Source: Bacillus cereus group sp. RP43
GTDB lineage: Bacteria > Bacillota > Bacilli > Bacillales > Bacillaceae_G
Assembly (NCBI RefSeq): GCF_040459645.1
Contig: NZ_JARVHQ010000001.1
Location: 1,364,001 to 1,428,000, forward strand
Direction: 5' to 3'
Length of the DNA stretch: 64,000 nt
Shown: in pieces, positions 34,219-45,762 of the stretch
Layout of the letters: every line of letters starts with the position of its first letter
Position numbering within the stretch: position 1 is the stretch's first letter
Made by a program: the position numbers and the translations under genes
The notes under the pieces: model-generated
What the model saw: the letters and a program-made list of their open reading frames with translations, nothing else
Database searches by the model: none
Told to the model about the DNA's origin: nothing

Positions 34219-34410
34219 ATGGAAAAGGAATTTGTTTTAACAAGAGAAGAAGAAAATTTATTGTTGGATATTCTGTTTCAGCAAAATTACGCGAGCGAAA
34301 TTTTAGCGGTGGAGCTTACAGACATTGAGAATGGTTTAAAACAGACAGATGTGACGCAATATAAAAAAATCACAAGATTATTTTACCGATTAAAAAATAA
34401 AGGGTATTAA
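34219..34410 (+). CDS. abbA: AbbA antirepressor of AbrB
   Basis: 63 residues: MEKEFVLTREEENLLLDILFQQNYASEILAVELTDIENGL..., an all-helical acidic protein that in B. subtilis binds AbrB as a DNA mimic and relieves repression of transition-phase genes. Similar length (65) and the same place between ykuK and ykuL. ATG 34219 follows GGAGAGGGG. In B. subtilis expression needs Spo0A; no 0A box was searched for rigorously here. Confidence 0.8.
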   Translation: MEKEFVLTREEENLLLDILFQQNYASEILAVELTDIENGLKQTDVTQYKKITRLFYRLKNKGY

Positions 34411-34439
34411 GTGCTACCGGAATGGTAGTCTTTTTTTTA
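34411..34439 (+). terminator. abbA terminator
   Basis: GCTACC / GGTAGT short stem (34413-34418, 34424-34429) then C and eight T. Confidence 0.75.
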
Positions 34440-34572
34440 TGTTATATGCTAAAATAGCTGTGTATCTTTATTTTTATTAGAAGAATGTTAGGACAAAATA
34501 ATAATATGAAAACGCTATCATAAAATGTGAATAGGATTGGAGAATATAAGCAAGGGAAATGGGGGATGTAAC

Positions 34573-35016
34573 ATGATTAGTATTCCGAAAGATGAGTTTC
34601 AACAAATTCTTGTGAAGGATTTAATGATTTCATCAGAAAAAGTAGCACATGTCCAAATAGGGAATGGTTTAGAACATGCTTTACTCGTTCTTGTGAAATC
34701 TGGATATTCGGCGATTCCTGTTTTAGATCCTATGTATAAATTACATGGGTTAATTAGTACTGCTATGATTTTAGATGGTATTTTAGGATTAGAGCGCATT
34801 GAGTTTGAAAGACTTGAGAATATGAAAGTGGAACAAGTGATGAAGGAAGAGATTCCAGTTCTTATGTTAGAAGATTCTTTTGCAAAAGCTTTAGAAATGA
34901 CAATTGATCATCCTTTTATTTGCGCTGTCAATGAAGAAGGTTACTTCGAGGGTATTTTAACACGTCGGGCTATTTTAAAATTGTTGAATAAAAAAGTGAG
35001 ACAGCATAATCGATAA
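34573..35016 (+). CDS. darB: Cyclic-di-AMP-binding CBS protein DarB/CbpB
   Basis: 147 residues, two CBS motifs (about 15-70 and 78-140): KDLMISSEKVAHVQIG... SAIPVLDPMYKLHGLIS and MKEEIPVLMLEDS... ICAVNEEGYFEGILTRRAIL. Same length and place as B. subtilis YkuL (DarB), which when free of cyclic-di-AMP activates the (p)ppGpp synthetase Rel and pyruvate carboxylase. ATG 34573 has GGGGGATG ahead; upstream ATG 34537 lacks a good site. Between abbA and ccpC as in B. subtilis. Confidence 0.88.
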   Translation: MISIPKDEFQQILVKDLMISSEKVAHVQIGNGLEHALLVLVKSGYSAIPVLDPMYKLHGLISTAMILDGILGLERIEFERLENMKVEQVMKEEIPVLMLEDSFAKALEMTIDHPFICAVNEEGYFEGILTRRAILKLLNKKVRQHNR

Positions 35017-35023
35017 CGTAGGG

Positions 35024-35061
35024 AAAGTGACTTCACAGAAAAGGCGAAGTCACTTTTTTTC
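35024..35061 (+). terminator. darB terminator
   Basis: Perfect 11-bp arms AAAGTGACTTC / GAAGTCACTTT (35024-35034, 35046-35056) then TTTTCG. Confidence 0.9.
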
Positions 35062-35220
35062 GTGCATATCAGTTGTGTATGTATTATATTTAAAAAGACA
35101 TAAAACATAAGAAAAGTTTGAACTAACAAACCGCTCTAATGTATAAAAGTATTCAATTAAATTAAGGATGAAATGTTTATTAAAATTAGGTGTATGGAAG
35201 CTAAGGAAAGAGGGAGAAAG

Positions 35221-36078
35221 TTGCAAATTGATGATTTTCAAATGATGGTTGTGTTAGCGCAGGAATCAAATATGAGAAAAGCGGCGGAACGTTTATTTGT
35301 TTCCCAACCTGCGCTTAGTCAACGATTACAATCTATGGAGAAACAATGGGGAATGAAATTTTTTATTCGTTCACAAAAAGGATTGACAATTACACCTGAA
35401 GGGGAAAAAGTTGCAAATTATGCAAAAGAAATGTTACAACGGGAAGAGAATATTAAAAGTGAACTGGCTCTTTTTAGAACGGAAACATACGGTACGTTAA
35501 AAATAGCTGTTGCATCAGTCATTGGCCAATATTGGCTTCCACCTGTTTTGAAAAAATTTGTGCAAAAGTATCCTTCTGTGAAGATATCTCTGTTTACTGG
35601 CTGGAGTAGTGAAGTGCAAAAGCAATTTTATGAAGGAGACGTTCACGTCGCCATATTAAGAGGGACACAAGAATATAAAGGTCAGAAGCAACAATTATTT
35701 GAAGATGAATTATACTTAGTTGATAAAGAAATAAAAGATATTACAATGTTGAAAGAGACAAATAGACCTTTTATTCAATTTAAAAGTGATTCGACTTACT
35801 ATGGACAAATACAAAATTGGTGGTATGGATTATTTTCCAATCCACCTAAGCGAACGATTGTAGTTGACCAAATTGAAACGTGCAAACAGCTTGTTTTAAA
35901 TGGTATAGGCTATGCTCTTTTACCTTCGACTGTTTTAAAAGAAGTGCAGGAAAACATGTATAAAACACCTGTTCAATTAACGAGAGAAACATGGTTATTG
36001 ACGAGTGACTCGGCAAGGCAGTTGAAGCAAGTGCAAGCATTTTTAGAAATTATAGAAGAAATTCAAATGGAAAAATAA
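35221..36078 (+). CDS. ccpC: LysR-type regulator CcpC
   Basis: Citrate-responsive repressor of the first TCA-cycle genes (citZ, citB) in B. subtilis and Listeria. 285 residues from TTG 35221, preceded by AGGGAG; N terminus QIDDFQMMVVLAQESNMRKAAERLFVSQPALSQRLQ aligns with CcpC at its start, while the longer ATG at 35173 would add a non-homologous lead. The co-inducer domain spans about 90-280 (KRTIVVDQIETCKQLVLNGIG). Follows darB as in B. subtilis. Confidence 0.88.
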   Translation: MQIDDFQMMVVLAQESNMRKAAERLFVSQPALSQRLQSMEKQWGMKFFIRSQKGLTITPEGEKVANYAKEMLQREENIKSELALFRTETYGTLKIAVASVIGQYWLPPVLKKFVQKYPSVKISLFTGWSSEVQKQFYEGDVHVAILRGTQEYKGQKQQLFEDELYLVDKEIKDITMLKETNRPFIQFKSDSTYYGQIQNWWYGLFSNPPKRTIVVDQIETCKQLVLNGIGYALLPSTVLKEVQENMYKTPVQLTRETWLLTSDSARQLKQVQAFLEIIEEIQMEK

Positions 36079-36149
36079 GATTATTGTCTTGCTACTCGCT
36101 CTATCGTTTGGTAGAGTAACATTATAAATGGATTTAGGAGGCAACAAGA

Positions 36150-36872
36150 ATGAAAATGATGGACGCTAACGAAATTATTTCGTTTATTCAAAACAGTGAA
36201 AAGAAAACTCCTGTAAAGGTATACATAAAAGGGGATTTAAAAGAAGTAACATTCCCTGAAACAGTACAAGCATTTGTAAATAAAAAATCTGGTGTATTAT
36301 TCGGAGAATGGTCTGAAATTAAGACAATTCTTGATGAAAATAATAAGCACATTGTTGACTATGTAGTTGAGAATGACCGTCGTAATTCTGCAATTCCAAT
36401 GCTTGATTTAAAAGGTATTAAAGCTCGTATTGAGCCAGGCGCGATTATTCGTGACCAAGTAGAAATTGGTGACAACGCTGTTATCATGATGAATGCAACA
36501 ATTAACATCGGTGCTGTAATTGGTGAAGGTACTATGATCGACATGAACGCAGTGCTTGGTGGACGTGCAACGGTTGGTAAAAACTGTCACGTAGGTGCAG
36601 GTGCTGTACTTGCAGGTGTTATTGAGCCACCTTCTGCAAAACCAGTTATCGTTGAAGATGATGTCGTAATTGGTGCAAATGTAGTTGTTCTAGAAGGTGT
36701 TACAGTAGGTAAAGGTGCAGTTGTAGCAGCAGGAGCTGTTGTAACAGAAGATGTGCCTCCATATACAGTTGTTGCGGGAACTCCGGCACGTGTAATTAAA
36801 GAAATTGATGAGAAGACAAAAGCAAAAACTGAAATTAAACAAGAGCTTCGTCAATTAAACCCAGAGAAATAA
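36150..36872 (+). CDS. dapH: Tetrahydrodipicolinate N-acetyltransferase
   Basis: Adds acetyl from acetyl-CoA to tetrahydrodipicolinate, opening the acetyl branch of diaminopimelate/lysine and peptidoglycan precursor synthesis. 240 residues: small N-terminal alpha domain then a left-handed beta helix of hexapeptide repeats ([60 protein letters not shown]), ending [25 protein letters not shown] site. dapL follows 61 bp on; a hairpin lies between. Confidence 0.95.
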   Translation: MKMMDANEIISFIQNSEKKTPVKVYIKGDLKEVTFPETVQAFVNKKSGVLFGEWSEIKTILDENNKHIVDYVVENDRRNSAIPMLDLKGIKARIEPGAIIRDQVEIGDNAVIMMNATINIGAVIGEGTMIDMNAVLGGRATVGKNCHVGAGAVLAGVIEPPSAKPVIVEDDVVIGANVVVLEGVTVGKGAVVAAGAVVTEDVPPYTVVAGTPARVIKEIDEKTKAKTEIKQELRQLNPEK

Positions 36873-36877
36873 AAAAC

Positions 36878-38064
<1,187 letters not shown>

Positions 38065-38187
38065 ACTTACTCGCTAATTGTGCAACAGTTTAGAGTGGGG
38101 ATTTTTTAGTTCCGAGACGAAAACATCTTTTGTATTTGTTAGTGTTAGACATCTTCATACAAATGAGTAGAGTTAAATTTGACGTCT

Positions 38188-38226
38188 TAATAATGAGCAG
38201 GGGTTTTTAGCCACTGCTCATTATTA
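38188..38226. repeat. 13-bp inverted repeat after dapL
   Basis: TAATAATGAGCAG / CTGCTCATTATTA (38188-38200, 38214-38226) with a 13-base loop GGGTTTTTAGCCA. No T-tract follows, so terminator, operator or mRNA stabiliser are all possible. Confidence 0.6.
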
Positions 38227-38336
38227 ATTAGTACTAATAGGTAAGATAATTATTTAACTACCTTATACAGGTTTACTTTTAGTATGAAAAGTGTGTAAAA
38301 TCAATGTGATACATAGAAAAAAGGGTGGGGAATTAC

Positions 38337-39203
38337 GTGCAAATTAGCAGTGCGATTTTATGTTTCGTCTTATATGCATATGTTATAATTGCGGCGGTTT
38401 ATTTTGGGATAAGTTTTTACGCCTATCGTTTAGCAAATAATAGTGAATATGAAGAAACATACAAATGGGTGAAAAGATATTTGTCACCTGTACTAGAGAT
38501 TATGAATGGATTTGTTCTTTTTTTATTTATTGGATTAATTGCTTTCTCAACGAGTTTAGTAGGGAATAAGACTACGTTATTTGTACTAGGTATCATTATT
38601 TTTATGCTATTAGGAATTCGGATTGGTAATACGGTGTTTTGGAACGAAAGAAAAATAGATGGTTGGACAGGGATGTTTATTCCATGTATGTTAGCTGCAA
38701 TTGTGACGAATATAGAACATGAATATTATCAATTACATTTTTGGCTTATCATTGTTTTAACAATCCTCTCTGTTTTGTATATAAGTACTGTCGTGCTAAC
38801 ATACATCGCAAATGAAAAAGGAGATGCAAAAGGTGCGCGCTTCTTTAGAGGGCGTGCATTATTATGGAGTGTGCCGACGATGGCAGTTATAGGAATTATT
38901 GCGATATTAGTAAATGGATATCAATTTACTAATTGGCAATTGTTTTTAGAAACTTGGTGGATCTTCATTGTTTCGCTTGTAGCTTTTTTAGGCGCAACAC
39001 ATTATTTATTCCATCAACATCATTACATATTGGCACTGTTATTCGCATTTACACAACTGTTATTTGCTTTTTTCGGACAAGAAACGCTATTGTTCGTTTT
39101 TGAAACATTTAGTTCATTTGGAAATATATTTGTATTTGGTATGTTGATTTTCGGTATCGCGTTTTATTTACAACAGTATTTTTATATGCAAAAACAAAAA
39201 TAA
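38337..39203 (+). CDS. Multi-span membrane protein, possibly CydB-like
   Basis: 288 residues from GTG 38337 (GGGTGGGG ahead; a GTG at 38325 is inside that site). About eight hydrophobic helices over the whole length. The first helix and polar turn (ILCFVLYAYVIIAAVYFGISFYAYR) and the ARFFRGRALLWSVP segment faintly recall cytochrome bd subunit II, but heme or quinone residues cannot be assigned and no cydA-like gene is next to it. Lies between dapL and ktrC, where B. subtilis has no equivalent that I recall. Function unknown. Confidence 0.6.
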   Translation: MQISSAILCFVLYAYVIIAAVYFGISFYAYRLANNSEYEETYKWVKRYLSPVLEIMNGFVLFLFIGLIAFSTSLVGNKTTLFVLGIIIFMLLGIRIGNTVFWNERKIDGWTGMFIPCMLAAIVTNIEHEYYQLHFWLIIVLTILSVLYISTVVLTYIANEKGDAKGARFFRGRALLWSVPTMAVIGIIAILVNGYQFTNWQLFLETWWIFIVSLVAFLGATHYLFHQHHYILALLFAFTQLLFAFFGQETLLFVFETFSSFGNIFVFGMLIFGIAFYLQQYFYMQKQK

Positions 39204-39286
39204 GAAGTATATACAGGTTTTTGTAGCGAATTTAAAGTATGTTACAATAAAAGTACATAGTACTTGATGTTATTGGAGGAATTCCT

Positions 39287-39952
39287 GTGGGCGAAAAAGA
39301 GAAAGAATTTGCTGTTATTGGGCTTGGTCGTTTTGGTGGAAGTATTTGCCGTGAATTAGCTCAATTAGGTATGGAAGTAATGGCAATTGACTCAGATGAG
39401 GATAAAATTAATGAGTTTGCAAATATAGCTTCGCATGCTGTAATTGCAGATTCAACAGATGAGATGGTATTAAAAAGTCTTGGTATTCGTAATTTTGATC
39501 ATGTAGTCGTTGCTATTGGAGATAATTTGAATTCAAGTATTTTAACAACGTTAATTTTGAAAGAATTAGGTGTGAAAAATATTACTGTAAAAGCTCAAAA
39601 TGACTATCATGAAAAAGTGTTAAGTAAAATAGGGGCAGATCATATTGTGCATCCAGAACGAGATATGGGAAAAAGGATTGCTAATAATATCGCATCAAGT
39701 AATGTGTTAGATTACCTAGAGCTTTCAGATGAGCATAGTATTGTAGAGATTATCGCAAATAAAAAAATTGATGGGCACTCTTTAATTGAATTAGATATTC
39801 GTGCGAAGTTTGGTTTGAACATTGTAGCAATTAAACGTGGGAAAGAAGTTATCGTATCTCCTCGAGCTACAGAAAACATTCAGGCGGGAGATATATTAAT
39901 TGTAATTGGTCATGACGATGAAGTAGATCGTTTTAAGCATTTTTTAAGATAA
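39287..39952 (+). CDS. ktrC: K+ uptake gating protein KtrC (RCK)
   Basis: 221 residues, cytoplasmic ring-forming regulator of the Ktr potassium channel. RCK_N Rossmann domain: FAVIGLGRFGGSICREL, MAIDSDEDKINEFANIASHAVIADSTDE; RCK_C (about 140-220) where cyclic-di-AMP binds in the KtrA/C family: IVEIIANKKIDGHSLIELDIR. GTG start after TTGGAGGAA. In B. subtilis ktrC (ykqB) is also near rnjA. The membrane subunit KtrD is not in the window. KtrA is the alternative name; context favours KtrC. Confidence 0.9.
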   Translation: MGEKEKEFAVIGLGRFGGSICRELAQLGMEVMAIDSDEDKINEFANIASHAVIADSTDEMVLKSLGIRNFDHVVVAIGDNLNSSILTTLILKELGVKNITVKAQNDYHEKVLSKIGADHIVHPERDMGKRIANNIASSNVLDYLELSDEHSIVEIIANKKIDGHSLIELDIRAKFGLNIVAIKRGKEVIVSPRATENIQAGDILIVIGHDDEVDRFKHFLR

Positions 39953-39955
39953 GAG

Positions 39956-39990
39956 AAAAGGACAATGCCGAGGAGGCATTGTCCTTTTTC
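39956..39990. terminator. Bidirectional terminator ktrC / rnjA
   Basis: Perfect 14-bp arms AAAAGGACAATGCC / GGCATTGTCCTTTT (39956-39969, 39975-39988). Confidence 0.92.
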
Positions 39991-41658
39991 TTATATTTCC
40001 ATAATGATTGGTAAAATCATTGGACGACGTTTCGTTTTTTCGTATAGGAATGGTGCTAATGTGTCTGTAATCTCATTTTTAATTTCAGACCATTGTGTTG
40101 TTTTTCGCTCCATTACTTTTTCTAAATGTGTTGTAATTAAAGTTTGAGCATCGTTGATTAAATCGCTGCTTTCACGCATATAAACGAAACCACGCGAGAT
40201 GATATCAGGTCCTGCTGCAACTTTAAATTCTTTCATATCAATGCTTACAACTACAATAACAAGTCCTTCTTCAGAAAGAATGCGACGATCACGTAATACG
40301 ATATTACCGATATCTCCAATACCATTTCCATCGATATAGACAGAGCCAGATGGGATTTTCCCAGCTACGCTTGCTTCATCAGAACGTAAAGCGAGAACAT
40401 CCCCGTTATCCATAATGAAACAATTTTCTTCTGGAATACCACAATCATTCGCTAATTTCATATGCATACGTTGCATACGATATTCACCATGAATTGGCAT
40501 GAAATATTTCGGCTTAATAAGACGTAGCATTAACTTTTGTTCTTCTTGTCCACCGTGTCCACTCGTATGAATATTTGAGAGTTTACCATGGATTACATCA
40601 GCGCCAGCGCGGTACAACATGTTAATTGTACGACTTACACTAATTGTATTGCCTGGGATTGGTGAGGAAGAGAAAACAACTGTATCGCCAGGGATAATTT
40701 GAATTTGACGATGTGTACCATTGGCAATACGTGAAAGTGCTGCCATCGGCTCCCCTTGACTACCTGTACATAACATAACAACTTTATTAGCTGGTAGGCG
40801 GTTTAGCTGAGATGAGTCTATGAATGTATCCTTTGGACACCGGATATAACCAAGGTTTTGTCCGATTTCAATAGCTGCTTCCATACTTCGACCGAATACA
40901 GCTACTTTACGATTGTTTTCAACAGCAGCCTCAACAACTTGTTGTAAGCGATGGATATTCGATGCAAAGGTTGCGAATATAATACGACCGTCTACTTTGC
41001 GGAATATATCTTGAATACTATCACCAACGCGGCGCTCAGACATCGTAAAGTTTGGCACTTCACTATTTGTACTATCAGATAAGAGACAAAGTACACCGTC
41101 TTTTCCGATTTCGGCCATTTTTGTTAAATCTGCTGGCTCGCCGACTGGTGTGAAATCAAATTTGAAATCACCAGTATGAACGACTTGTCCTTGAGGTGTT
41201 TTCACAACAACTCCGTATGAATCCGGAATACTGTGAGTTGTACGGAAGAAGGAAACAGATGTCTTTTTGAATTTAATAACATCATCTTCTTGAATTTCAT
41301 AAAGTTTTGCTTTACGAAGTAATCCGTGCTCTTCTAATTTGTTTTTTATTAGGGCAATTGCTAATTTTCCGCCGTAAATTGGAATGTTTACTTGACGTAA
41401 TAGATAAGGAATTCCACCGATATGATCTTCGTGACCATGTGTAATGAATAACCCTTTAATTTTATCTTCGTTTCGCACAAAATAAGTGTAATCTGGTATT
41501 ACATAATCGATCCCGAGGAGTTCGTCTTCTGGAAATTTAATTCCAGCGTCAATTATAATAATTTCATCTTGAAATTGAACAGCATATGTATTTTTACCGA
41601 TTTCACCAAGACCACCTAGGGCAAAAACGGCAGCTTGATCATTTTTTAGGAATTTCAT
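39991..41658 (-). CDS. rnjA: Ribonuclease J1
   Basis: 5'-3' exo- and endoribonuclease, central to mRNA turnover and rRNA maturation. 555 residues. Metallo-beta-lactamase/beta-CASP fold: [14 protein letters not shown] metal site, [25 protein letters not shown], and [11 protein letters not shown] plus MPIHGEYRM in the beta-CASP part, then a C-terminal domain. Starts 4 nt after rpoY, so the two are translationally linked, as in B. subtilis. Confidence 0.96.
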   Translation of the reverse strand: MKFLKNDQAAVFALGGLGEIGKNTYAVQFQDEIIIIDAGIKFPEDELLGIDYVIPDYTYFVRNEDKIKGLFITHGHEDHIGGIPYLLRQVNIPIYGGKLAIALIKNKLEEHGLLRKAKLYEIQEDDVIKFKKTSVSFFRTTHSIPDSYGVVVKTPQGQVVHTGDFKFDFTPVGEPADLTKMAEIGKDGVLCLLSDSTNSEVPNFTMSERRVGDSIQDIFRKVDGRIIFATFASNIHRLQQVVEAAVENNRKVAVFGRSMEAAIEIGQNLGYIRCPKDTFIDSSQLNRLPANKVVMLCTGSQGEPMAALSRIANGTHRQIQIIPGDTVVFSSSPIPGNTISVSRTINMLYRAGADVIHGKLSNIHTSGHGGQEEQKLMLRLIKPKYFMPIHGEYRMQRMHMKLANDCGIPEENCFIMDNGDVLALRSDEASVAGKIPSGSVYIDGNGIGDIGNIVLRDRRILSEEGLVIVVVSIDMKEFKVAAGPDIISRGFVYMRESSDLINDAQTLITTHLEKVMERKTTQWSEIKNEITDTLAPFLYEKTKRRPMILPIIMEI

Positions 41659-41662
41659 ATGA

Positions 41663-41875
41663 CTATACGATCTCCGCTAATATTAAATCAGCGTTTTGTT
41701 TTTCATATTCAAGATGAGCACCAGTAACAGACTGAACGAACTCGATATTATATGCGAACTTTTGTAATTTTTTACGAACATCCTTTTGAGACGTAGCCTC
41801 TAAATATAAAACTTTTGTATTTTCACGTACTGGGACCTCAGTTAATTTTTCTTGATAAAATACTTTAAAAATCAT
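41663..41875 (-). CDS. rpoY: RNA polymerase epsilon subunit
   Basis: 70 residues, [37 protein letters not shown]..., the DUF1447/YkzG family found as a small Firmicutes RNA polymerase subunit. GGAGAGG ribosome site. Overlaps the rnjA transcript, so transcription and RNA decay proteins are co-expressed. Confidence 0.92.
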   Translation of the reverse strand: MIFKVFYQEKLTEVPVRENTKVLYLEATSQKDVRKKLQKFAYNIEFVQSVTGAHLEYEKQNADLILAEIV

Positions 41876-41969
41876 TTGGAAAACCTCTCCTTGTCTATGT
41901 TTTGCATTATCTGTTACTTATTATAAAGCAAACAGTCACGATTTTCATGTTTTTTCGAATGAGAATGAA

Positions 41970-41990
41970 GAAAAAGCCCGAAATGGGCAC
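41970..41990 (-). terminator. Terminator of the 23-residue ORF
   Basis: On the minus strand GCCC ATTTC GGGC then TTTTTC; begins 5 nt after the stop codon of the small ORF. Confidence 0.75.
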
Positions 41991-41993
41991 AAT

Positions 41994-42065
41994 TTAAGCG
42001 ATTGTCTTCTTACGGACTAAATCGTTTAAATAACGCTTGAGCTTTTTCTTCAGCTTCTTCAGCAT
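41994..42065 (-). CDS. 23-residue cationic peptide (small ORF)
   Basis: Encodes MLKKLKKKLKRYLNDLVRKK followed by TIA: eleven Lys/Arg in 23, with leucines spaced to form an amphipathic helix. AAGGAAGGAG lies 5 nt before the ATG and a rho-independent hairpin follows the stop, so it has the parts of a complete gene. It is upstream of rpoY-rnjA on the same strand. Function unknown; membrane- or RNA-binding peptide, leader peptide or toxin are all open. Confidence 0.6.
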   Translation of the reverse strand: MLKKLKKKLKRYLNDLVRKKTIA

Positions 42066-42423
42066 GATTACTCCTTCCTTTCCTTATTTTAAACATGCAT
42101 ATTACTAATGGTAACTCCGTCCCCGTATAAGAAAGAAGGTTTAGAAGTTGATTGTGAATCTTGTCCTTTCCAGTACAGTACTAGTTATCCTGTAGTAACG
42201 ATTAGTAGCCGTTAGTTATAGGCATAGTATGAGAAAGAATAGAAAAGAAAATTCATCCGAACAAGTATCCACATTTGTTACTAATATATATATGCACGTT
42301 TCATAAATAAGGTCAGAAAGTGAACGCTTTCTTCACAGATGTTTAATATGTTATACTTTTTTTTGAAATTTGAAAAGTGATAATCAAAATAGGAATATAG
42401 AGTGCCAGAAAGGATTTTGACAA
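42066..42423. other. Spacer between the small ORF and ykrA
   Basis: 358 bp without a supported gene. It holds TATGTTATACT (42347-42357), an extended -10-like box that is probably the ykrA promoter; it also fits the CcpN-box pattern seen before SR1P. AGAAAG...CTTTCT (42315-42332) is a short inverted repeat. Confidence 0.4.
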
Positions 42424-43197
42424 ATGAATGATAAAATTGTCTTTTTTGATATTGATGGAACATTATTAGATCATGATAAAAACATTCCGCAATCTACAAG
42501 AGATGCAGTAAGAGATTTACAAGAAAAAGGTGTGCATGTAGCGATTGCGACAGGGCGTGCGCCATTTATGTTTGAAGATATTCGTGAGGAACTCAATATA
42601 CATAATTATGTTAGTTTTAACGGACAGTATGTTGTATTTGAGGATGAGGTATTATTTAATAATCCATTACATCCTGATGCTCTACATAAGTTTACTCAGT
42701 TTGCAAAACAAGAAGGATATCCACTTGTATATCTTGACCATCAAGAAATGAGAGCGTCAGTGGAATATCATGATTATGTAAAAGAAGGTTTTGGAAGCTT
42801 ACAATTTGAGCATCCGGCATATGAACCTGATTTTTATGAGAAACGCGATATTTATCAAACGCTTCTTTTTTGTGAAGTAAACGAAGAAGAAAAGTTTATT
42901 CATCATTATCCAGATTTTCATTTTATACGCTGGCATGCATATTCAATGGATATTATTCCTAATGGTGGTTCTAAGGCAAAAGGGATTGAGAAGTTTATTG
43001 AGAAAATAGGATTTAATCGTGAACAAGTATATGCATTTGGGGACGGATTAAATGATTTAGAAATGATTGAAGCAGTAGGAACGGGCATTGTGATGGGGAA
43101 TGGTCATGAGGATTTGAAAAAACTTGCTAATTATGTGACAAAAGATGTTAATGAAGACGGTATTTATCACGGATTAAAGTGGGCTGGCTTGTTATAA
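42424..43197 (+). CDS. ykrA: Cof-type HAD-IIB phosphatase YkrA
   Basis: 257-residue cytoplasmic haloacid dehalogenase phosphatase. Motif I VFFDIDGTLLDHDKN, motif II IATGRAP, motif III Lys in NGGSKAKGIE, motif IV AFGDGLNDLEMIE; C2-type cap between II and III. Members act on sugar phosphates, FMN or other metabolites. GAAAGGA precedes the ATG. Beside def, rpoY and rnjA as in B. subtilis. Substrate unknown. Confidence 0.88.
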   Translation: MNDKIVFFDIDGTLLDHDKNIPQSTRDAVRDLQEKGVHVAIATGRAPFMFEDIREELNIHNYVSFNGQYVVFEDEVLFNNPLHPDALHKFTQFAKQEGYPLVYLDHQEMRASVEYHDYVKEGFGSLQFEHPAYEPDFYEKRDIYQTLLFCEVNEEEKFIHHYPDFHFIRWHAYSMDIIPNGGSKAKGIEKFIEKIGFNREQVYAFGDGLNDLEMIEAVGTGIVMGNGHEDLKKLANYVTKDVNEDGIYHGLKWAGLL

Positions 43198-43224
43198 GTA
43201 AGTGTGGAACCCATTTCATATAAT

Positions 43225-43256
43225 AAAAAGGCGGAAGGTTAACTTCCGCCTTTTTA
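43225..43256. terminator. Bidirectional terminator ykrA / def
   Basis: AAAAAGGCGGAAG / CTTCCGCCTTTTT (43225-43237, 43243-43255), loop GTTAA. Confidence 0.92.
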
Positions 43257-43259
43257 CTA

Positions 43260-43814
43260 TTATCGCTCGAGAGGTTTTGAATCATCGGGAGCCACAAATG
43301 GATTGTCTTTATTAATATGGTCATAGAACATAACACCGTTTAAATGGTCGATTTCATGTTGGAATACAATTGCTGGTAAACCTTTTAATCGCAGTTTTAC
43401 GTCTTCACCGTTAATCGTTGTTGCCTTTACTGTAATTCTTGTGTAACGAGGGACATAACCAGGTACGTCACGGTCTACAGATAGACAACCTTCACCATTT
43501 TGTAAATATGTACGTTCAACAGAATGACTAATGATTTTTGGGTTGAATAATGCGTAGCTATATAACGTATCGTTCGTATCAGTTACATGAACCGCAATCA
43601 TTTTCTTTGAAATACCGATTTGCGGAGCCGCTAATCCGATTCCGGGGCGTAAATTATATTTTTCAGCCATTTCAGGGTCCTGGCTATTTATTACAAATTC
43701 AATCATTTCTTTAAGCGTATTTGTATCTTCCTCGCTAGCAGGTAAGGAGACCTCTTCTGCGACGTCGCGCAAAATAGGATTTCCTTCACGAATTACCTCA
43801 TTCATTGTAAGCAT
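43260..43814 (-). CDS. def: Peptide deformylase
   Basis: Removes the N-formyl group from new proteins; metal enzyme. 184 residues, type 2 (Gram-positive) class with its insertion. Motif 1 [10 protein letters not shown], motif 2 GEGCLSV (Cys ligand), motif 3 QHEIDHLNG (two His ligands and the catalytic Glu). AAAGGAGAG precedes ATG 43814. Corresponds to the YkrB/DefB type by place next to ykrA. Confidence 0.95.
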   Translation of the reverse strand: MLTMNEVIREGNPILRDVAEEVSLPASEEDTNTLKEMIEFVINSQDPEMAEKYNLRPGIGLAAPQIGISKKMIAVHVTDTNDTLYSYALFNPKIISHSVERTYLQNGEGCLSVDRDVPGYVPRYTRITVKATTINGEDVKLRLKGLPAIVFQHEIDHLNGVMFYDHINKDNPFVAPDDSKPLER

Positions 43815-43923
43815 ATGTAATCTCTCCTTTCTTCTTTAGTCTACCAAAGGAGATAAAAAAAGTCATCGGCAAGTAAGGAAGAGCTACTTGGAAACAAATC
43901 TTCTATAGATAAGTTATGTAATA

Positions 43924-43948
43924 AAAGAAAAGACGGCAAAGCCGTCTG
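43924..43948 (-). terminator. Terminator of yjcZ-like gene
   Basis: AGACGGC / GCCGTCT (43931-43937, 43941-43947), followed on the minus strand by TTTTCTTTTAT. Confidence 0.8.
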
Positions 43949-43980
43949 TTTCTTTCCATAGTTGTTTCATTTTACATTAA

Positions 43981-44130
43981 TTAGCGAATGCAAGCAGCAC
44001 CAACGATAATTAAAAGGATAAACAACACAACGATTAAGGCGAAGCCGCGTCCAGATCCGCCACAAGAACCGCCATAACCGTAGGAAGGATATGAACAAGT
44101 TGTTGGATAGCAATATGAGTATCCGTACAT
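43981..44130 (-). CDS. YjcZ-family sporulation peptide
   Basis: 49 residues: a Tyr/Ser/Cys/Gly-rich head ([20 protein letters not shown]) and a C-terminal hydrophobic helix [20 protein letters not shown] ending CIR. The tail is the signature of the small YjcZ family, abundant in Bacillus spores. AAAGGAGGTCATCTC precedes the ATG. Single-pass membrane peptide; function unknown. Confidence 0.85.
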   Translation of the reverse strand: MYGYSYCYPTTCSYPSYGYGGSCGGSGRGFALIVVLFILLIIVGAACIR

Positions 44131-44429
44131 GAGATGACCTCCTTTATCATTTCCCGCTAATACTGCGGTTACTATAATGTATGGAGGAATGATCAGAAAT
44201 GTATAGGTATTTACCTATAAAAGGAAGAAGTGTTTGTATAATTTCATTGAGAAGAGAGAAAAACTAAAGAGAATTAAATCGTTTACATATTATTCTAAGA
44301 GAAAAAACAAGTTAAAAAGGGAATAATATAACAGTAGGTTATTGCTTACTAATACAGATGTGAAAAATAAAAACACGTTTGTGTAGAGGAGACCTGCATA
44401 TTATTTATAAAAAAACGTATTCAAAGTAA
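44131..44429. other. Spacer upstream of the pdh promoter
   Basis: About 300 bp, AT-rich, with no gene recognised. It carries the ribosome site and presumed promoter of the YjcZ-type gene on the minus strand. Confidence 0.35.
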
Positions 44430-44459
44430 TTGACATCGTAATTAGAATAGTTGTAAACT
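44430..44459 (+). promoter_or_regulatory. Candidate pdh operon promoter
   Basis: -35 TTGACA (44430-44435), 18-bp spacer, -10 TAAACT (44454-44459). Leaves a leader of about 180 nt. An imperfect cre-like TGAAAGCGTTTCA (44598-44610), 13 instead of 14 bases, lies in that leader. Confidence 0.5.
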
Positions 44460-44586
44460 AAAAAACGTGATCAAGATTGTATTAATATGTTTTTGAAAAA
44501 ACATTAGTACAGATTGTTAGGTACACAAAATTATTCTCAACCGACAGACAAACTTGTTGGTTTACATTGTTGCGCTTTCAGTCTAG

Positions 44587-45759
<1,173 letters not shown>

Positions 45760-45762
45760 GCC

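Noticed and set aside
42347..42357. TATGTTATACT before ykrA as a CcpN operator
   Set aside because: A single copy that also fits an extended -10 box; more likely the promoter itself.
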